DNA of 64,000 nt from Xanthostigma xanthostigma (lineage: Eukaryota > Arthropoda > Insecta > Raphidioptera > Raphidiidae), in NCBI GenBank assembly GCA_963575645.1, contig OY754470.1:27324501-27388500 (forward strand). The letters run 5' to 3'. This document shows, one piece after another, positions 1 through 9,699 of this stretch. A model generated the notes under the pieces. The model was not told the DNA's origin. It made no database searches and saw nothing but the letters and a program-made list of their open reading frames with translations. Made by a program: the position numbers and the translations under genes. The first letter of the stretch is position 1; each line of letters opens with the position of its first letter.

Positions 1-134
1 TTTGGTTCATTTATAATATTTGAATAGCCCTAAAAAATATTTTTAAATAAATTGACATTAAACATTAATATAGTAGTATTACAGTTTTTATTAATTTCCA
101 AACAACAATCATGTGTTACATTTCCAAACAATAA

Positions 135-728
135 TCTTTATATATAAAAATTACGTGTCACATGTTTGTCCGCGATGAACTCCTAAACTACTGAACCGAT
201 TTTAAATTTGATTTGCACACCGTGTGCAATTCGACCCAACTTGAAAGATAGGATAGCTTACATTTCAATTTATAGTCGCAATATTATTTTATTGCAAATT
301 ATTTGTCTATTCCTTGACAGTCATAAATTATTATCTGTTGACTGGATTGAGTGAATATTCAATAGATGGCGCAACGTTTCATATAAGCTACAATTCAATA
401 GCATAACCACCACGTGTTGCTGAGGTTAAGGTATCGAGCACGACGGCGCAGCCGGAGTGCTCAGCTCCAAAGGATTCTAACAGATGGCGATACCTGTTGA
501 CTGGATTGAGTGAATATTCAATAGATGGCGCAACGTTTCTTATAAGCTACAATTCAATAGCATAACCACCACGTGTTGCTGAGATTAAGGTATCGAGCAC
601 GACGGCGCAGCCGGAGTGCTCGAATATATGTATATATTATCGCGTTAAAATAAAAACGCTTTTCGTGGAGACCAACTTTGCAGCGGTGGAAATCTACAAA
701 TTCGAGCGAAGCCGAACCGGGCCGCTAG
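135..728 (+). mobile_element. Complete small non-autonomous Helitron
   Basis: The element begins TCTTTATATATAAAAATTAC and ends CCGGGCCGCTAG, lying between A134 and T729. A 5' TC, a 3' CTAG and insertion between A and T are the Helitron hallmarks, and the start followed by a 'gaactcctaaactactgaac' segment resembles Helitron starts common in insects. It is 594 bp long and has no Rep/helicase frame, so it would depend on a partner element. Internally it carries a direct duplication (see next entry). The family assignment rests on the termini and the A/T insertion site; a 3' subterminal hairpin is only weakly visible (cgaagccgaaccgggcc). Confidence 0.7.
335..621 (+). repeat. Direct duplication, two 128-bp copies inside the Helitron
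   Basis: Copies at 335-462 and 494-621 (offset 159) are almost identical; visible differences are a/t in 'ttcatataag' versus 'ttcttataag' and g/a in 'gaggttaagg' versus 'gagattaagg'. Both run from 'ctgttgactggattgag' to 'gccggagtgctc'. The 31-bp linker between them is unique. Likely a tandem duplication within the element. Confidence 0.85.
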
Positions 729-782
729 TATATTTATATAATGACGTAACTGACGCACTTTAGGTTAATAATAATTATTATC

Positions 783-896
783 ATTAATTATTAGTTACCT
801 GATTATCGGGTACTTGGACAGGTTAAATAACATTTGAAAATCTAATATCTATTTACTTAACCTGTCCAGTACCTACCCGATAATCAATAATTAATA
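783..896. repeat. Imperfect inverted repeat (MITE-like hairpin)
   Basis: The arm 'cctgattatcgggtacttgg' reads back on the other side as 'ccagtacctacccgataatc'. Arms are about 40 bp with a short AT-rich loop. No coding content. A small non-autonomous hairpin element is the simplest reading. Confidence 0.6.
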
Positions 897-1139
897 AGTA
901 CTTAAAAAACTCGGGTCGCAGTGCGAAACCCTGCCGACAATATAGTGTATTTGCTTTTATAAGCAGTGTGGCTCTATTGTATGAACTTAACTTTGTTTTT
1001 GGACAAAATAAAAAAAATTACCCTCTAATACACCCCTTAAAACAACATTTTTTTACTTAATTTCAATACTACATACCAATTCAACATCTGTACCAAATTA
1101 TATACACCCTTCAGTATGTAAATCCATATCAGTAAACTT

Positions 1140-1420
1140 GCTTTTTCATAAAACTTGTAAGTCCGGTCCTGTCGGGCCGATTTTATTTAAATTTTAGCAG
1201 CACATTTCAATAATGACTAAAGGGTTAAATTTCAAATTTGAAGTGATTCTGAGAATTTTTTCCGTATTTTCGGGCCCGAAAACTTTTTTCAACCCCTAAA
1301 TACCACCCTTAACATGGCCCGATTGGGCCCATTTTAAATAGGCTTCGTGCGGTGATGGATTCCAACGTGTGGACCAAATTTCGTTTAAATCGATTAAGTC
1401 TGTCGAGAGTTATCGTGCTA

Positions 1421-1510
<90 letters not shown>
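1140..1510 (+). repeat. Possible non-LTR retrotransposon 3' tail ending in a (TA)n microsatellite
   Basis: A moderately GC-rich segment ('ggtcctgtcgggccg', 'aaatttcgtttaaatcgatt', 'gtcgagagttatcgtgctaac') runs into about 80 bp of pure (AT)n at 1427-1510. Insect RTE-like retrotransposons often end in such a segment plus a simple-repeat tail, but no reverse transcriptase is visible, so the assignment is tentative. The only open frame here is an artefact of the dinucleotide tract. Confidence 0.4.
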
Positions 1511-1513
<3 letters not shown>

Positions 1514-1689
1514 GATGTTCGCCCGTAATGGGGGGGCAAAACATTCAGTCCGGGCTAGCTTATTTTCAGCGGCGCTGGGGGTGGGTTCGTCAGTAATAGG
1601 CGGTTATCGAAACTTACCAAGGAACCGAAAAATAGACTTACCAGATTTTATAAAATTTTAGCATAAGGGAAGAGCAACTTAAAAGAGGT

Positions 1690-1800
1690 GTTATGCTCCG
1701 TTGAAATTTTATGGACGCCAGACTAATTCCCTGTGCTTGAGTCGTTGACAAGTGTTAGCCTCAGTTGTCAAGGAAAATGATAGGTTCGATTCCAAGTAAA
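1690..1800 (+). repeat. tRNA-like SINE relic
   Basis: A B-box-like motif, ggttcgattcc (1783-1793), closes a tRNA-like stretch with 'cctgtgcttgagtcgttgac' upstream. There is no convincing cloverleaf, so this is not called as a tRNA gene; an old tRNA-derived SINE head is a plausible reading. Confidence 0.3.
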
Positions 1801-2740
1801 CACAAAAAGTTAAATGAAAGAAGTTAATATAATTAGATAAGCAAAATATGTGGTGAACAATAATACCGGTTATAAAAGTAATAATGCCAAAATTTGACTT
1901 GAAAAAAAATAAAATATGACAAGTTGTATCAGTTTGACTGTAACTATTAGCTAAAAAAAATTTAAAATTATAAGTCATAGATGACTAGCAGTAATTGAGA
2001 AAATTAATATTGCTGTAAAATTGAATTATTAAATCGACCTGAATATTTCCGGAAATAATAGCTAAAAATTTGACCAATAAATAATAATACACAATAAATT
2101 AGAATTAGGTACGCTAACAGTATTATCGACAAACTTAATAAAAATGACTTAAGGAAAGCACTAGAAGCATACGCGAATACCTGAAAACATTATTTCGTAA
2201 AAATCTACAAGCGCAAAAAGAGAATTTTAATCACCAGGTATGTGAACGTACCTTATTCTATCACATAAACAACAAAAAATCCACCGTGTGGAACATATTA
2301 CACAAGCATATAATAATTAATAATCGTTTATACGGTTTTACGTATGATAGCAATAATGGTTCATCAAATATACACTTGAAATATTTTAGGCGATATTCAA
2401 CACATGCCAAAACAGCGTTAAAAGAAATATGATTTGATCTGTTATTGTTAAATGCACTGAAATCGATATTAAATTGAAATGCAAAAGATAAAAGTTATAC
2501 GTTAAATACAATCGCGAAAAGTACATTCAGAATTTTAAAACATTAACTTTAGAAATATACAATTCAGCTCACAAAAAAATTACGACTTTAAATTTTACAC
2601 TGTATAAAATTTTACACCACAGATTATGCAATTAAAAGTTATTCATGAAATAATTTTTTTTTTTAAATTTTTACTGGCAGCACGTTGAGATAAGAAAAGT
2701 ATAGAAAATACCTGAAAATACTTCTTACAGCGATAGAAGT
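1801..2740. other. AT-rich stretch with nothing recognised
   Basis: No homology, long frame or repeat structure recognised; short minus-strand frames here lack coding character. Confidence 0.5.
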
Positions 2741-2759
2741 TAAGATGCGGTAGAGAAAT

Positions 2760-2987
2760 CTAGATCACTACAGGTAACACCAGGGAAAAAGTTGACGTCC
2801 CAGTGAGATGATGTCGGACAGGAATATTTCTCAAACGAAATACGTGAAGATGCCCAATTGATGAACAGATGATCCAAAAACTTGCTACGAGAACGCCAGA
2901 TACCAAGACAATCGATAAACGCACACGAAAATTATAATTTTCTAAATCCGATACTAAACGACAACACGTGCCTTTAACACAACACAA
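2760..2987 (-). CDS. Unrecognised frame, possible exon with one membrane segment
   Basis: A 75-residue minus-strand frame begins MCCVKGTCCRLVSDLENYNF and contains a hydrophobic stretch (LSIVLVSGVLVASFWIICSS, roughly residues 24-43) that could span a membrane. GT dinucleotides near its end (after ...FSLVLP) could be a splice donor. The family is not recognised and no partner exon was found, so it may be chance. The upstream 3000-3150 segment is rich in CGATA/TCGATA motifs, which in insect promoters can be DREF-type sites; that link is inference. Confidence 0.2.
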   Translation of the reverse strand: MCCVKGTCCRLVSDLENYNFRVRLSIVLVSGVLVASFWIICSSIGHLHVFRLRNIPVRHHLTGTSTFSLVLPVVI

Positions 2988-3009
2988 ACGACACTTCCAA
3001 AAATGGCGA

Positions 3010-3150
3010 AAAAATGCGATACAACTACGTCTTTACTTTTTAAGACGGTAATGGCGATACAAAAAAATTCAATATTCGCCAGTCGATACAAAACGTTAAA
3101 ATCGATATTTTTTCGATACACGAAAGTCGAAACGAGACGATAATACGATC
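3010..3150. promoter_or_regulatory. Cluster of CGATA / TCGATA motifs
   Basis: gcgatac, ggcgatac, gtcgatac, atcgatat, ttcgatac and related words recur within about 120 bp. Insect DRE promoter elements use TATCGATA, so this could be a promoter for the frame at 2760-2987, but there is no expression evidence and AT-rich repeats could also give such clustering. Confidence 0.2.
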
Positions 3151-3582
3151 AAATTCTTCAAATTCTCAGTGGAGGCTCAGCAAATCACTCCATTTCAAAA
3201 TTTTTCTTCCGGACCTTTCTCTCCAGTCTGTACTCTCGCTACGCACAATACCGAATCATCATTTTTCAAAATTCCACGGCTTTTTCTTGCCAACTCTAAC
3301 TGTCTGTCCCTTTCTATTGCGTTTCAAAAACATGCCGTCTCTCTCGCACTCATTGATAAAAAATCTTTACTTTTATCAAAAATCATTCAATTTCGTTCAC
3401 AAAACTCGGACATGTTTTAATCAGAGCTCGCTTGACCTTGCGGAATGTCGAGCTACATATACAGGGTGAGCCAAAAGTTAACAAAATCAAAATTTTATAT
3501 AAGAATTTTTTATAAAAACGGAATCTCAATCCGGTCCTTTTTTAAGGGTTAAGGGCTTGTTTCGAAGGTCAAAAATAGCTTG

Positions 3583-3585
<3 letters not shown>

Positions 3586-3630
<45 letters not shown>

Positions 3631-3636
3631 TATATA
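3586..3636. repeat. (TA)n microsatellite
   Basis: About 50 bp of (TA)n with one interruption (tatacatata). It follows a segment starting 'acagggtgagccaaaag', a phrase typical of dispersed insect repeats. Confidence 0.8.
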
Positions 3637-4241
3637 AACATTTCCAAAAATGGTGCCAAACTTCTTAGAAACTTATGAAACGTCGAGAAATTTTGGTCCG
3701 ACCCCTAGGTCCCGCCATCCGACCGACGCCAATAGTGTAAGTGCCTTATGGCAAATACACTAATAACATGGACGAGAACAACAACCTTAATTATCATTAT
3801 TATTAATGACACACTTTAGGTCATTATATAAAATACCTATATCGTCGGTTTCTTAGTAAAAGTGACCAGGTCACCGACTTAAAATTGTTCAGTAGAGAGA
3901 TTTGAAGTTAATTGTTATTATCCATAATTCAGTGGATTATTATTAAAATTCATGACTGTCTATTATGAAAGCAATACCAAAGTAGAATCAGTTCGCAATC
4001 ATAATAAGAATAATTTCACATAATTTGACTTTTGAAAGGACTTAGTCATTTTTATTTGGTTGAAAATAAAATTCAATTACGACTTGGTCAAAAAGATAAT
4101 ACCTAGTAAGATTGAAAATATTTTATTTGTAATTTAATTATTACAAAATTTCGTCTTCGTCTGTTCCTGTTCCTCATTGTTTTCTGCGTCCAATGACCCA
4201 TGTGCCGCTGTCTGATTATTTTCCACCTCATTTTCCTCTTC

Positions 4242-4520
4242 TTAGTCTTTACCTATACTGCCTCCTAATGACTCATCATCTGAATTTTGTTCCGATGATG
4301 AATGTGGTTTATAAGCAGGGTCCGCATCTGAATCATATCCATCAAAATTCAAATCAATATTAAATTCAGCTTCAGGAATAAAAGAGAAACCAGGCACAGG
4401 TTCCATTATAGCATCCTCATGAGTATCAGTTTCCTTTAGATTCAATGAATTTTTACTGACAGATATTTCAGGAACGGAATGTTTTGTAAGATCTTTGATT
4501 GTGATTGTTTCGAGGATTGT
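4242..4520 (-). CDS. Exon 3 (terminal) of the gene inside the TIR element
   Basis: Acceptor TTTTGCTTCAG precedes 4520; the frame runs 92 codons to TAA at 4244-4242. With exons 1 and 2 the predicted protein is 185 residues. It contains the exon-2-like block, then an acidic tail (FDGYDSDADPAYKPHSSSEQ, NSDDESLGG). After the TAA the same frame stays open for about 35 codons of similar acidic composition (EEENEVENNQTAAHGSLDAE) before a second stop near 4140, so the TAA may be a recent truncation, or the exon may end at the donor-like GTAAAG just before it. Nothing in it resembles a transposase. Confidence 0.5.
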   Translation of the reverse strand, partial: TILETITIKDLTKHSVPEISVSKNSLNLKETDTHEDAIMEPVPGFSFIPEAEFNIDLNFDGYDSDADPAYKPHSSSEQNSDDESLGGSIGKD

Positions 4521-4742
4521 CTGAAGCAAAATAAATTAAAAATAATTTTCTATTTAATGTAATACCTACAATTTATTAATAAGCACATAAAAAATATTAT
4601 TATCTCGAAAAATGGAACATGGGATGTAGGATACACAATAATAGTTAATTGCAGTAAACTAGACAATGAATAATACCAATAATTCTAAAATGACAAAAAC
4701 AACTAGTTAAAAATTTCGTTAAAAATTGTCAAATTTACATAC

Positions 4743-4937
4743 CATTGCATCTAAATTTTGCCCCGATGGTAAATTTGGTTTATAAACAGGATCTGCCTCT
4801 GGATCACATGCACCACTTTGCAAGCCAAATTCCATCATAGTGGCTTCAGGAATTTCAGTTCCTTCAACATTCAATGAATTTTCACTGGCAGGTACTTCAG
4901 ATAATGAGTGTTTTGTGAAGTCTTGCAATGTGATTGT
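4743..4937 (-). CDS. Exon 2 of the gene inside the TIR element
   Basis: Acceptor TTTGCTAG precedes 4937 and donor GTATGT follows 4743, giving 195 bp or 65 phase-0 codons. It contains FTKHSLSEVPASENSLNVEG and DPEADPVYKPNLPSGQN. These match exon 3 (LTKHSVPEISVSKNSLNLKE and DSDADPAYKPHSSSEQN), so exons 2 and 3 arose by exon duplication. The peptide is acidic and probably disordered. Function unknown; resemblance to acidic D-x-D-P-x-Y-x-P segments of other insect proteins is only an impression. Confidence 0.55.
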
Positions 4938-5304
4938 CTAGCAAAGTAAATTAAAAATCTTTATTTAACGTAATACTATTAATAAACTCCTGGACAAAAT
5001 TAACACACCACTTTATTAAACTTACACTATTACAATATTAACTTGCAACTGGTATGTACATCTCTCTCCTGCCCTTCCAGACACGTCCACGTACGTCGGA
5101 GAATAAAGAAAGTAAAACAAAAATTATTGTCTCCGAAATATTTCAAAAAACATAGTGGTGCATTAATTTTTTTCAGGTATTTGGATGCACAAAGTAAAAA
5201 TCTTTGGGAAAATGCAGTAATAATAATCGTAACGAACTTAACAAAGAATGCGGTCTAAAGTTATTCAAAAATTACAAAGCCAGCAAGTCATAAACTTTAC
5301 TTAC

Positions 5305-5388
5305 CGATGTCGCATTTGAGACTTCAGCTTCAGATACACCCAGCCACTGTTTCTTACAGAGTTCAATAATTTTTTTACTCCGATTCAT
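5305..5388 (-). CDS. Exon 1 of the gene inside the TIR element
   Basis: Reading from ATG at 5388 gives MNRSKKIIELCKKQWLG and 11 further residues (28 codons), ending exactly at a consensus donor GTAAGT (5304-5299). The exon ends in phase 0, matching exons 2 and 3. The frame was chosen because the ATG, the donor and the phase of the next exon all agree. Lys-rich N-terminus, no signal peptide; the protein family is not recognised. It is below the size at which a simple ORF scan would report it. Confidence 0.55.
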
Positions 5389-5506
5389 TATTAATCACAA
5401 CGTTAACTAGTTAAAACTCAAGAATAAAGCAATGAAGAATAAACAACATAGGTTAAGAATCAACAAGACAGCTGTTTGTTCATTGTTGTAACTTTTAACA
5501 CATGCG

Positions 5507-5610
5507 ACCAAGTCCATAGCTACAGGACATGAGCAAATTTACCAGATTTCTCGCGAAGTAAAAATAACCAAGTCCATTGTTACAGGACATGGGCAAATTT
5601 ACCAGTAGAA
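5507..5610. repeat. Direct subterminal repeat, two copies, 61-bp spacing
   Basis: 'accaagtccat' plus 'tacaggacatg' plus 'gcaaatttaccag' occurs at about 5507-5546 and again at about 5568-5607. It lies just inside the right terminus of the TIR element and includes the recurring accaagtc word also present in the terminus itself. Likely part of the element's transposition sequences. Confidence 0.6.
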
Positions 5611-6217
5611 ATCTTTAATTGTCCCACATAGTCATATCGGAAATTTTTGTAGTGCCAACATAAAATTTGAATTTGGACATGAGCTTTTTATCCAGCCTAA
5701 ATGAGTGTATTTCCTATCACTTGGTCACAATAACTCATTTTAGACAAAAATTGGACTTGGTCACTTTTACTAAGAAACCGACGATATATTCTTATTAAAA
5801 GCTAGTAATTAAGATAAATAAAGACGAAATGTATTTTTTAATTTTGAAATAAAATCCTCTGGAACATAATATACTGCAGTTTCTCATTAAAATAAAATTA
5901 TTGTAAACAACGCTACCTATATAAATATCAGTGTTTACGTGAGGTCAGTAAAATTAAAGAAATACGTGTTCATGCTATTTCAATTAAAAAAAAAAAACAC
6001 TTTAACACTGTTTTCGAAGCGATTAAAAAATCATACCTTAACCCCAAATAAAGTATTCGGACGCAATCTAAAATCTGTCCATTTCGCTTACAAGCCCAAC
6101 TTGGACAGATGCTGTGTCAAAAACATAATGTCTATGGACAAGGGTTTGTCACAAACAGTAAACTGGGCTAATTGTCTTTACTCAATATGGCTATATCTGC
6201 AAAACATAAAATTGTTG

Positions 6218-6500
6218 AACTAATAAACCGAGAGAAAGATTTTTATTTACTGTATTATGTTTACAATGGCTAATGATAATCATTACGACTAAATTCCAAC
6301 TACAGCATATTTTTTCACTGAATTAGTTAAAGCATAATATTAAACAATTTTATTATAAAATTATAAAATATCGTTTAATATTATGCTTTCACTAATTCAG
6401 TGAAAAAATATGCTGTAGTTGGAATTTAGTTGTAATGATTATCATTAGCCATTGTAAAAATAATACAGTAAATAAAAATCTTTCTCTCGGTTTATTAGTT
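6218..6500. repeat. Near-perfect 283-bp palindrome
   Basis: Left arm 'aactaataaaccgagagaaag' (20-base core ctaataaaccgagagaaaga) returns as 'tctttctctcggtttattag'. Arms of about 135 bp include 'tgataatcattacgactaaa' and its complement; the centre is near 6359. It could extrude a long hairpin. No coding content. A third copy of the inner arm lies at 6763-6853. Confidence 0.85.
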
Positions 6501-6639
6501 TAAAATTAAGCAAGTCAGGCTAAATTGGAGAAAGTCTACATTCTTGTATAGTGTTGTTATTAAAATATTAGCTCTCGCAGGTAGTCGATTCTGCGGTGCA
6601 TTATGCTATATTATATGAGAGAAATCAAAAATTAACTGT

Positions 6640-6715
6640 CGTGAGCACAGTAGAGTAATGTAACTCAGCCAACGCGAATTTGGTTGTTTCGGGTTCAAGT
6701 CCCGACAGTGACATT
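6640..6715 (+). repeat. tRNA-like SINE relic between palindrome and third arm
   Basis: Contains 'gggttcaagtcccgacagtg' with a B-box (6692-6702). A related tail, 'gggtttgaatcccgacggta', occurs at about 18931, supporting a shared dispersed family and not a working tRNA gene. No A-box or acceptor stem was convincing. Confidence 0.35.
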
Positions 6716-6762
6716 TGAATTTTTCTTATATATAAAAAGCCTTCTAGAAAGTATTATGACGA

Positions 6763-6853
6763 TAAAATCGTTTAATATTATGCTTTCACTAATTCAGTGA
6801 AAAAATATGCTGTAGTTGGAATTTAATCATAATGATTATCATTAGCCATTGTG
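6763..6853 (+). repeat. Third copy of the 6.2-6.5 kb palindrome arm
   Basis: 'aatcgtttaatattatgc' through 'gattatcattagccattgtg' repeats the right arm of the palindrome with few differences, without its partner arm. It shows the palindrome belongs to a dispersed family and did not form locally once. Confidence 0.75.
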
Positions 6854-7742
6854 ATAAAATGGTTGCTTTTTTCAGATACGAGAGCTCATTAAATAAAAAT
6901 TCGTCTGCACACAATTTCCTTACTCTAGCATTTGTTGTGTAGCTAGAAGGCTATAACAGTCGGACAGGGATAATTGTGAGAACACTAAAATTCCTTTAGG
7001 TATGAAATAGAAATGAAAACACGAAGTCAGTATAGAGAAATGTCAATCATCTTCTTCAACAAAATTTTCAAAAGGCTGTAACTTCGTATCGGGGCGTCTA
7101 CGGACCTTTGAGCACTAAAACTTTTTTTCTTAGAATCGTCTAAGGAATTGCCTCTCGTAACTTCCGGTATCATTTTTAAACACCCTGTGTAGGTATACGT
7201 ATAAACTAACTGTGACGAACTTACAAAGCGATGTCTGAAGTAGGCATCTCGACGCGACTACCCGTATGTGTGACGTTGTCAAATAGAGAAACAGATAAAA
7301 ACTTTATATTCCCCACACTCTGTTTGTGTGAATGTGTGTGGTGCGTACATTAGAAACGTTTAATTAATTATCATTGAAGATACTGATTCATGTTTGATGA
7401 ATGTCCCTGATTACAAAATTGTAAATCATAACACTAAACACGTTCTTCAATAACTATATACGACTTTAAAGTTTATAAATCGTATGACAAAATCTAATAT
7501 AATTTTGTTTGCTGATAGTACAGCATTATTATCTACGAGGAATTAGTATTTAACTATTTATAATGATTTTTATTTACAAACTTATACAAGTGGAGTTAAT
7601 AAATACTCATAAGTAAAAATCTTGCAACTAGATTTTCATCATCTTCAAAATTCCCAATTGACCTGAAATTTTAGTCTTATGTAGTTCCGACGACAATACT
7701 TTATTCTGCCAGCTTAGTTATAACAGTATTTAAGTAATATCT

Positions 7743-8262
7743 ATATTCGCCGAACACTATTAAAGATAGAAGTTACTACAATAATAAAATATTTTGTCAT
7801 TTTGACTATACAGTATACTCCTTGCTCTTTTTGCTGAATATTTTGACGTTCACCCAAAAATTCGACCGAAGGCGTTAGTGTAAACGTCAAAAAAAAGTTT
7901 CACAAAATAATAATGTTTTATCCTAACCCAATTGCACACAAAACTTCCACTAACTTTAATGTTTTACATAACTATAATACACTTCACTAAAGGTTAATAA
8001 ACAACACATAAATAAATTCACAAGAGCAACTGTAGATATAATACTCTATGTTTATAGGTTAGGTATTATGATCTATGTGGCTGCCATTATTATTTTATCA
8101 GGCGAATAAATATGTATACCCTGGAAGTAAGACAGAATAGATGTATACCTGCGACAAACATAATTATGCTTGGTGAATTGAATTATCGATAATTTATTCC
8201 AAAGAATAGTTACCTGAAGAATAAATAAACTGAATAAATAACTACTTAAGATCGGTGAATAT
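7743..8262 (-). mobile_element. TIR element copy 1 (ATATTC(A/G)CCGA family)
   Basis: Termini are atattcgccgaacac on the left and, read on minus, atattcaccgatc on the right. The whole body matches 32806-33438 in the opposite orientation with scattered differences, including 'cactattaaagatagaag', 'aaaacattattattttgtga' and 'tatttattcgcctg'. Non-autonomous: the frames inside are short and not shared intact. Confidence 0.65.
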
Positions 8263-9120
8263 GGCCATAACTGTTTAAAAATTGAAAATATCTAATGCGG
8301 TGGGAGTCCGGGTGTCAATGGTGGGAGAACGTGTCTCTAGACGTTTTATGTGGTACGTATTATTAAAAGAATTTTTTTTAAACTTAAATATTATTCTTTA
8401 TTCAATTTCAGCAATATTGAAGTGGAATCGTTTTACAGTAAATTACTATGCTCTTGAATTAATTGCTTACATAACAAATGACATAATTAATCTATGTTTT
8501 TTTTTGTTATTGATAAATTGTTTATTTAAATGTTCCTAACAAACATATAGAATTAATTTAGCGATCATTGCATGTGAATGGCAGTATTTATTAGACTAAA
8601 AAATCTATTACACCGAAAAAATTGACCAGTTTACATATTTTCTACGATTTGAAACTTTTGTTATACTTTTGTGGATGTACAGATGAACCGTAAAATACTT
8701 TTTTGTAGAAAAAGAAACTTTAAAATAATTTCAAACCAAACCTGAAAACAAAATGATGAAAAATCACAAAAAAGCTTGAGATATATTTACGTGCGTAACA
8801 TGTAAAAGATAGCACAGCTGACAACAGGAAAAAAGTTTGTTAAAAACTCCTGAAAGACGATATTTTTTATTTCTATGATAATAAAAAGTCTGAAAAGTTT
8901 TAACAAACATATCTACTTTTCCGTATTATGCAAAATAATGTTTGTATGTAATTTGTACCGTTTTGTTGATAATTAAAAAAATGTTATTGTGTTACGTATA
9001 CTACGGAATGTTTTACTACTTTATATAAGGATTTCAAAAACTGATTGTGATTTAAAAATATCCTGCCTATTATCCGATAGATTGATTCCAACTTCAAAAT
9101 TATTGATATTAGACATATTA
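8263..9120. other. No supported gene
   Basis: An 85-residue plus-strand frame (8282-8539) starts MKISNAVGVRVSMVGERVSR but becomes low-complexity hydrophobic after 25 residues and has no recognisable relative. The rest is AT-rich without visible structure. Confidence 0.45.
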
Positions 9121-9155
9121 TAGTAAAGAATATAAAATCTCTGTTACCGCGTGAG

Positions 9156-9175
9156 GTGACACGGGTAGCGGCTAG
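9156..9175 (+). mobile_element. Helitron 3' end
   Basis: 'gacacgggtagcggctag' followed by T is a Helitron-type terminus (CTAG|T). The 5' end was not located. Similar ends are seen at 14746, 19520, 34190 (minus) and 40396 (plus). Confidence 0.4.
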
Positions 9176-9253
9176 TATTAAATAGTGTAAAAATTGCTAT
9201 TCGTTTTCATGATAATTATGTTATTACGTCATGTAAAAATTATTATGCTTTTC

Positions 9254-9690
9254 AGCTACCTAACTAATCTCTTTTTGACAGATCTACAAAACAAAAGAAC
9301 AGCTGATTTTGTTTATTTTAAAGATATTTCGGATACTATACTGTTTAAAAAAAGTGTTTACAAAATATTTTTGTAAAAATAAGTAGATAAAAAAACTGTT
9401 ATGAAAAATATACCATTATTAATAAAAACAACGTTATAGCATATCTCCCTGTGCAAGCGCCAATTTTCCCCTAAAGTAATAGGGCTATCAAGTATTCTGC
9501 CACAATTTTGTTTCAATCCGCTCATCCGTTTGACCTGTATTGTGCTCACACACAAACAGATGTGCAGACTTTTTCCAAAAATATGTTTCCTTGAATTCGA
9601 GAGACCTCAAAACGAAAAAATATTGTAAGATTTTGAGAAGTGATTTCTAACCTAAATAAGTACCATTCCCCACTAGTGGGTTGGACTGGT
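9254..9690 (+). repeat. Dispersed ~430-460-bp repeat, copy 1
   Basis: Runs from 'taactaatctctttttgaca' through 'gatctacaaaacaaaagaac' to an end containing 'accattccccactagtgggt'. Matches 40399-40862 (same strand) and 19062-19450 (opposite strand). The 3' end is a short hairpin, accattcCCCACnnGTGGGttggaatggt in the better copies. Minus-strand frames inside it are repeat shadows. Confidence 0.7.
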
Positions 9691-9699
9691 TCTCCCAGA

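Larger units (their letters stand above)
3843..5783 (-). mobile_element. TIR element (about 1.94 kb) enclosing a spliced gene
   Basis: Left terminus (plus) cgtcggtttcttagtaaaag and right terminus (read on minus) are identical through 'tgacca', then diverge by one base (g/a). Both ends abut ATAT/TATA, consistent with a TA or TATA target duplication. Between them lies a three-exon gene on the minus strand and no recognisable transposase. The word gacttggtca or its complement recurs near both ends (about 3867, 4038, 4082, 5505, 5566, 5718, 5751), as expected for subterminal transposase-binding repeats. Superfamily not assigned. Either a non-autonomous element captured a gene, or the gene is an accessory gene of an unknown family. 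Confidence 0.65.

Noticed and set aside
1309..1539. 76-residue minus frame with long YI repeat
   Set aside because: Translation of the (TA)n microsatellite.
6640..6715. Functional tRNA gene
   Set aside because: Only a B-box-like tail is visible; no acceptor stem or anticodon arm could be folded, and a similar tail recurs at 18931.
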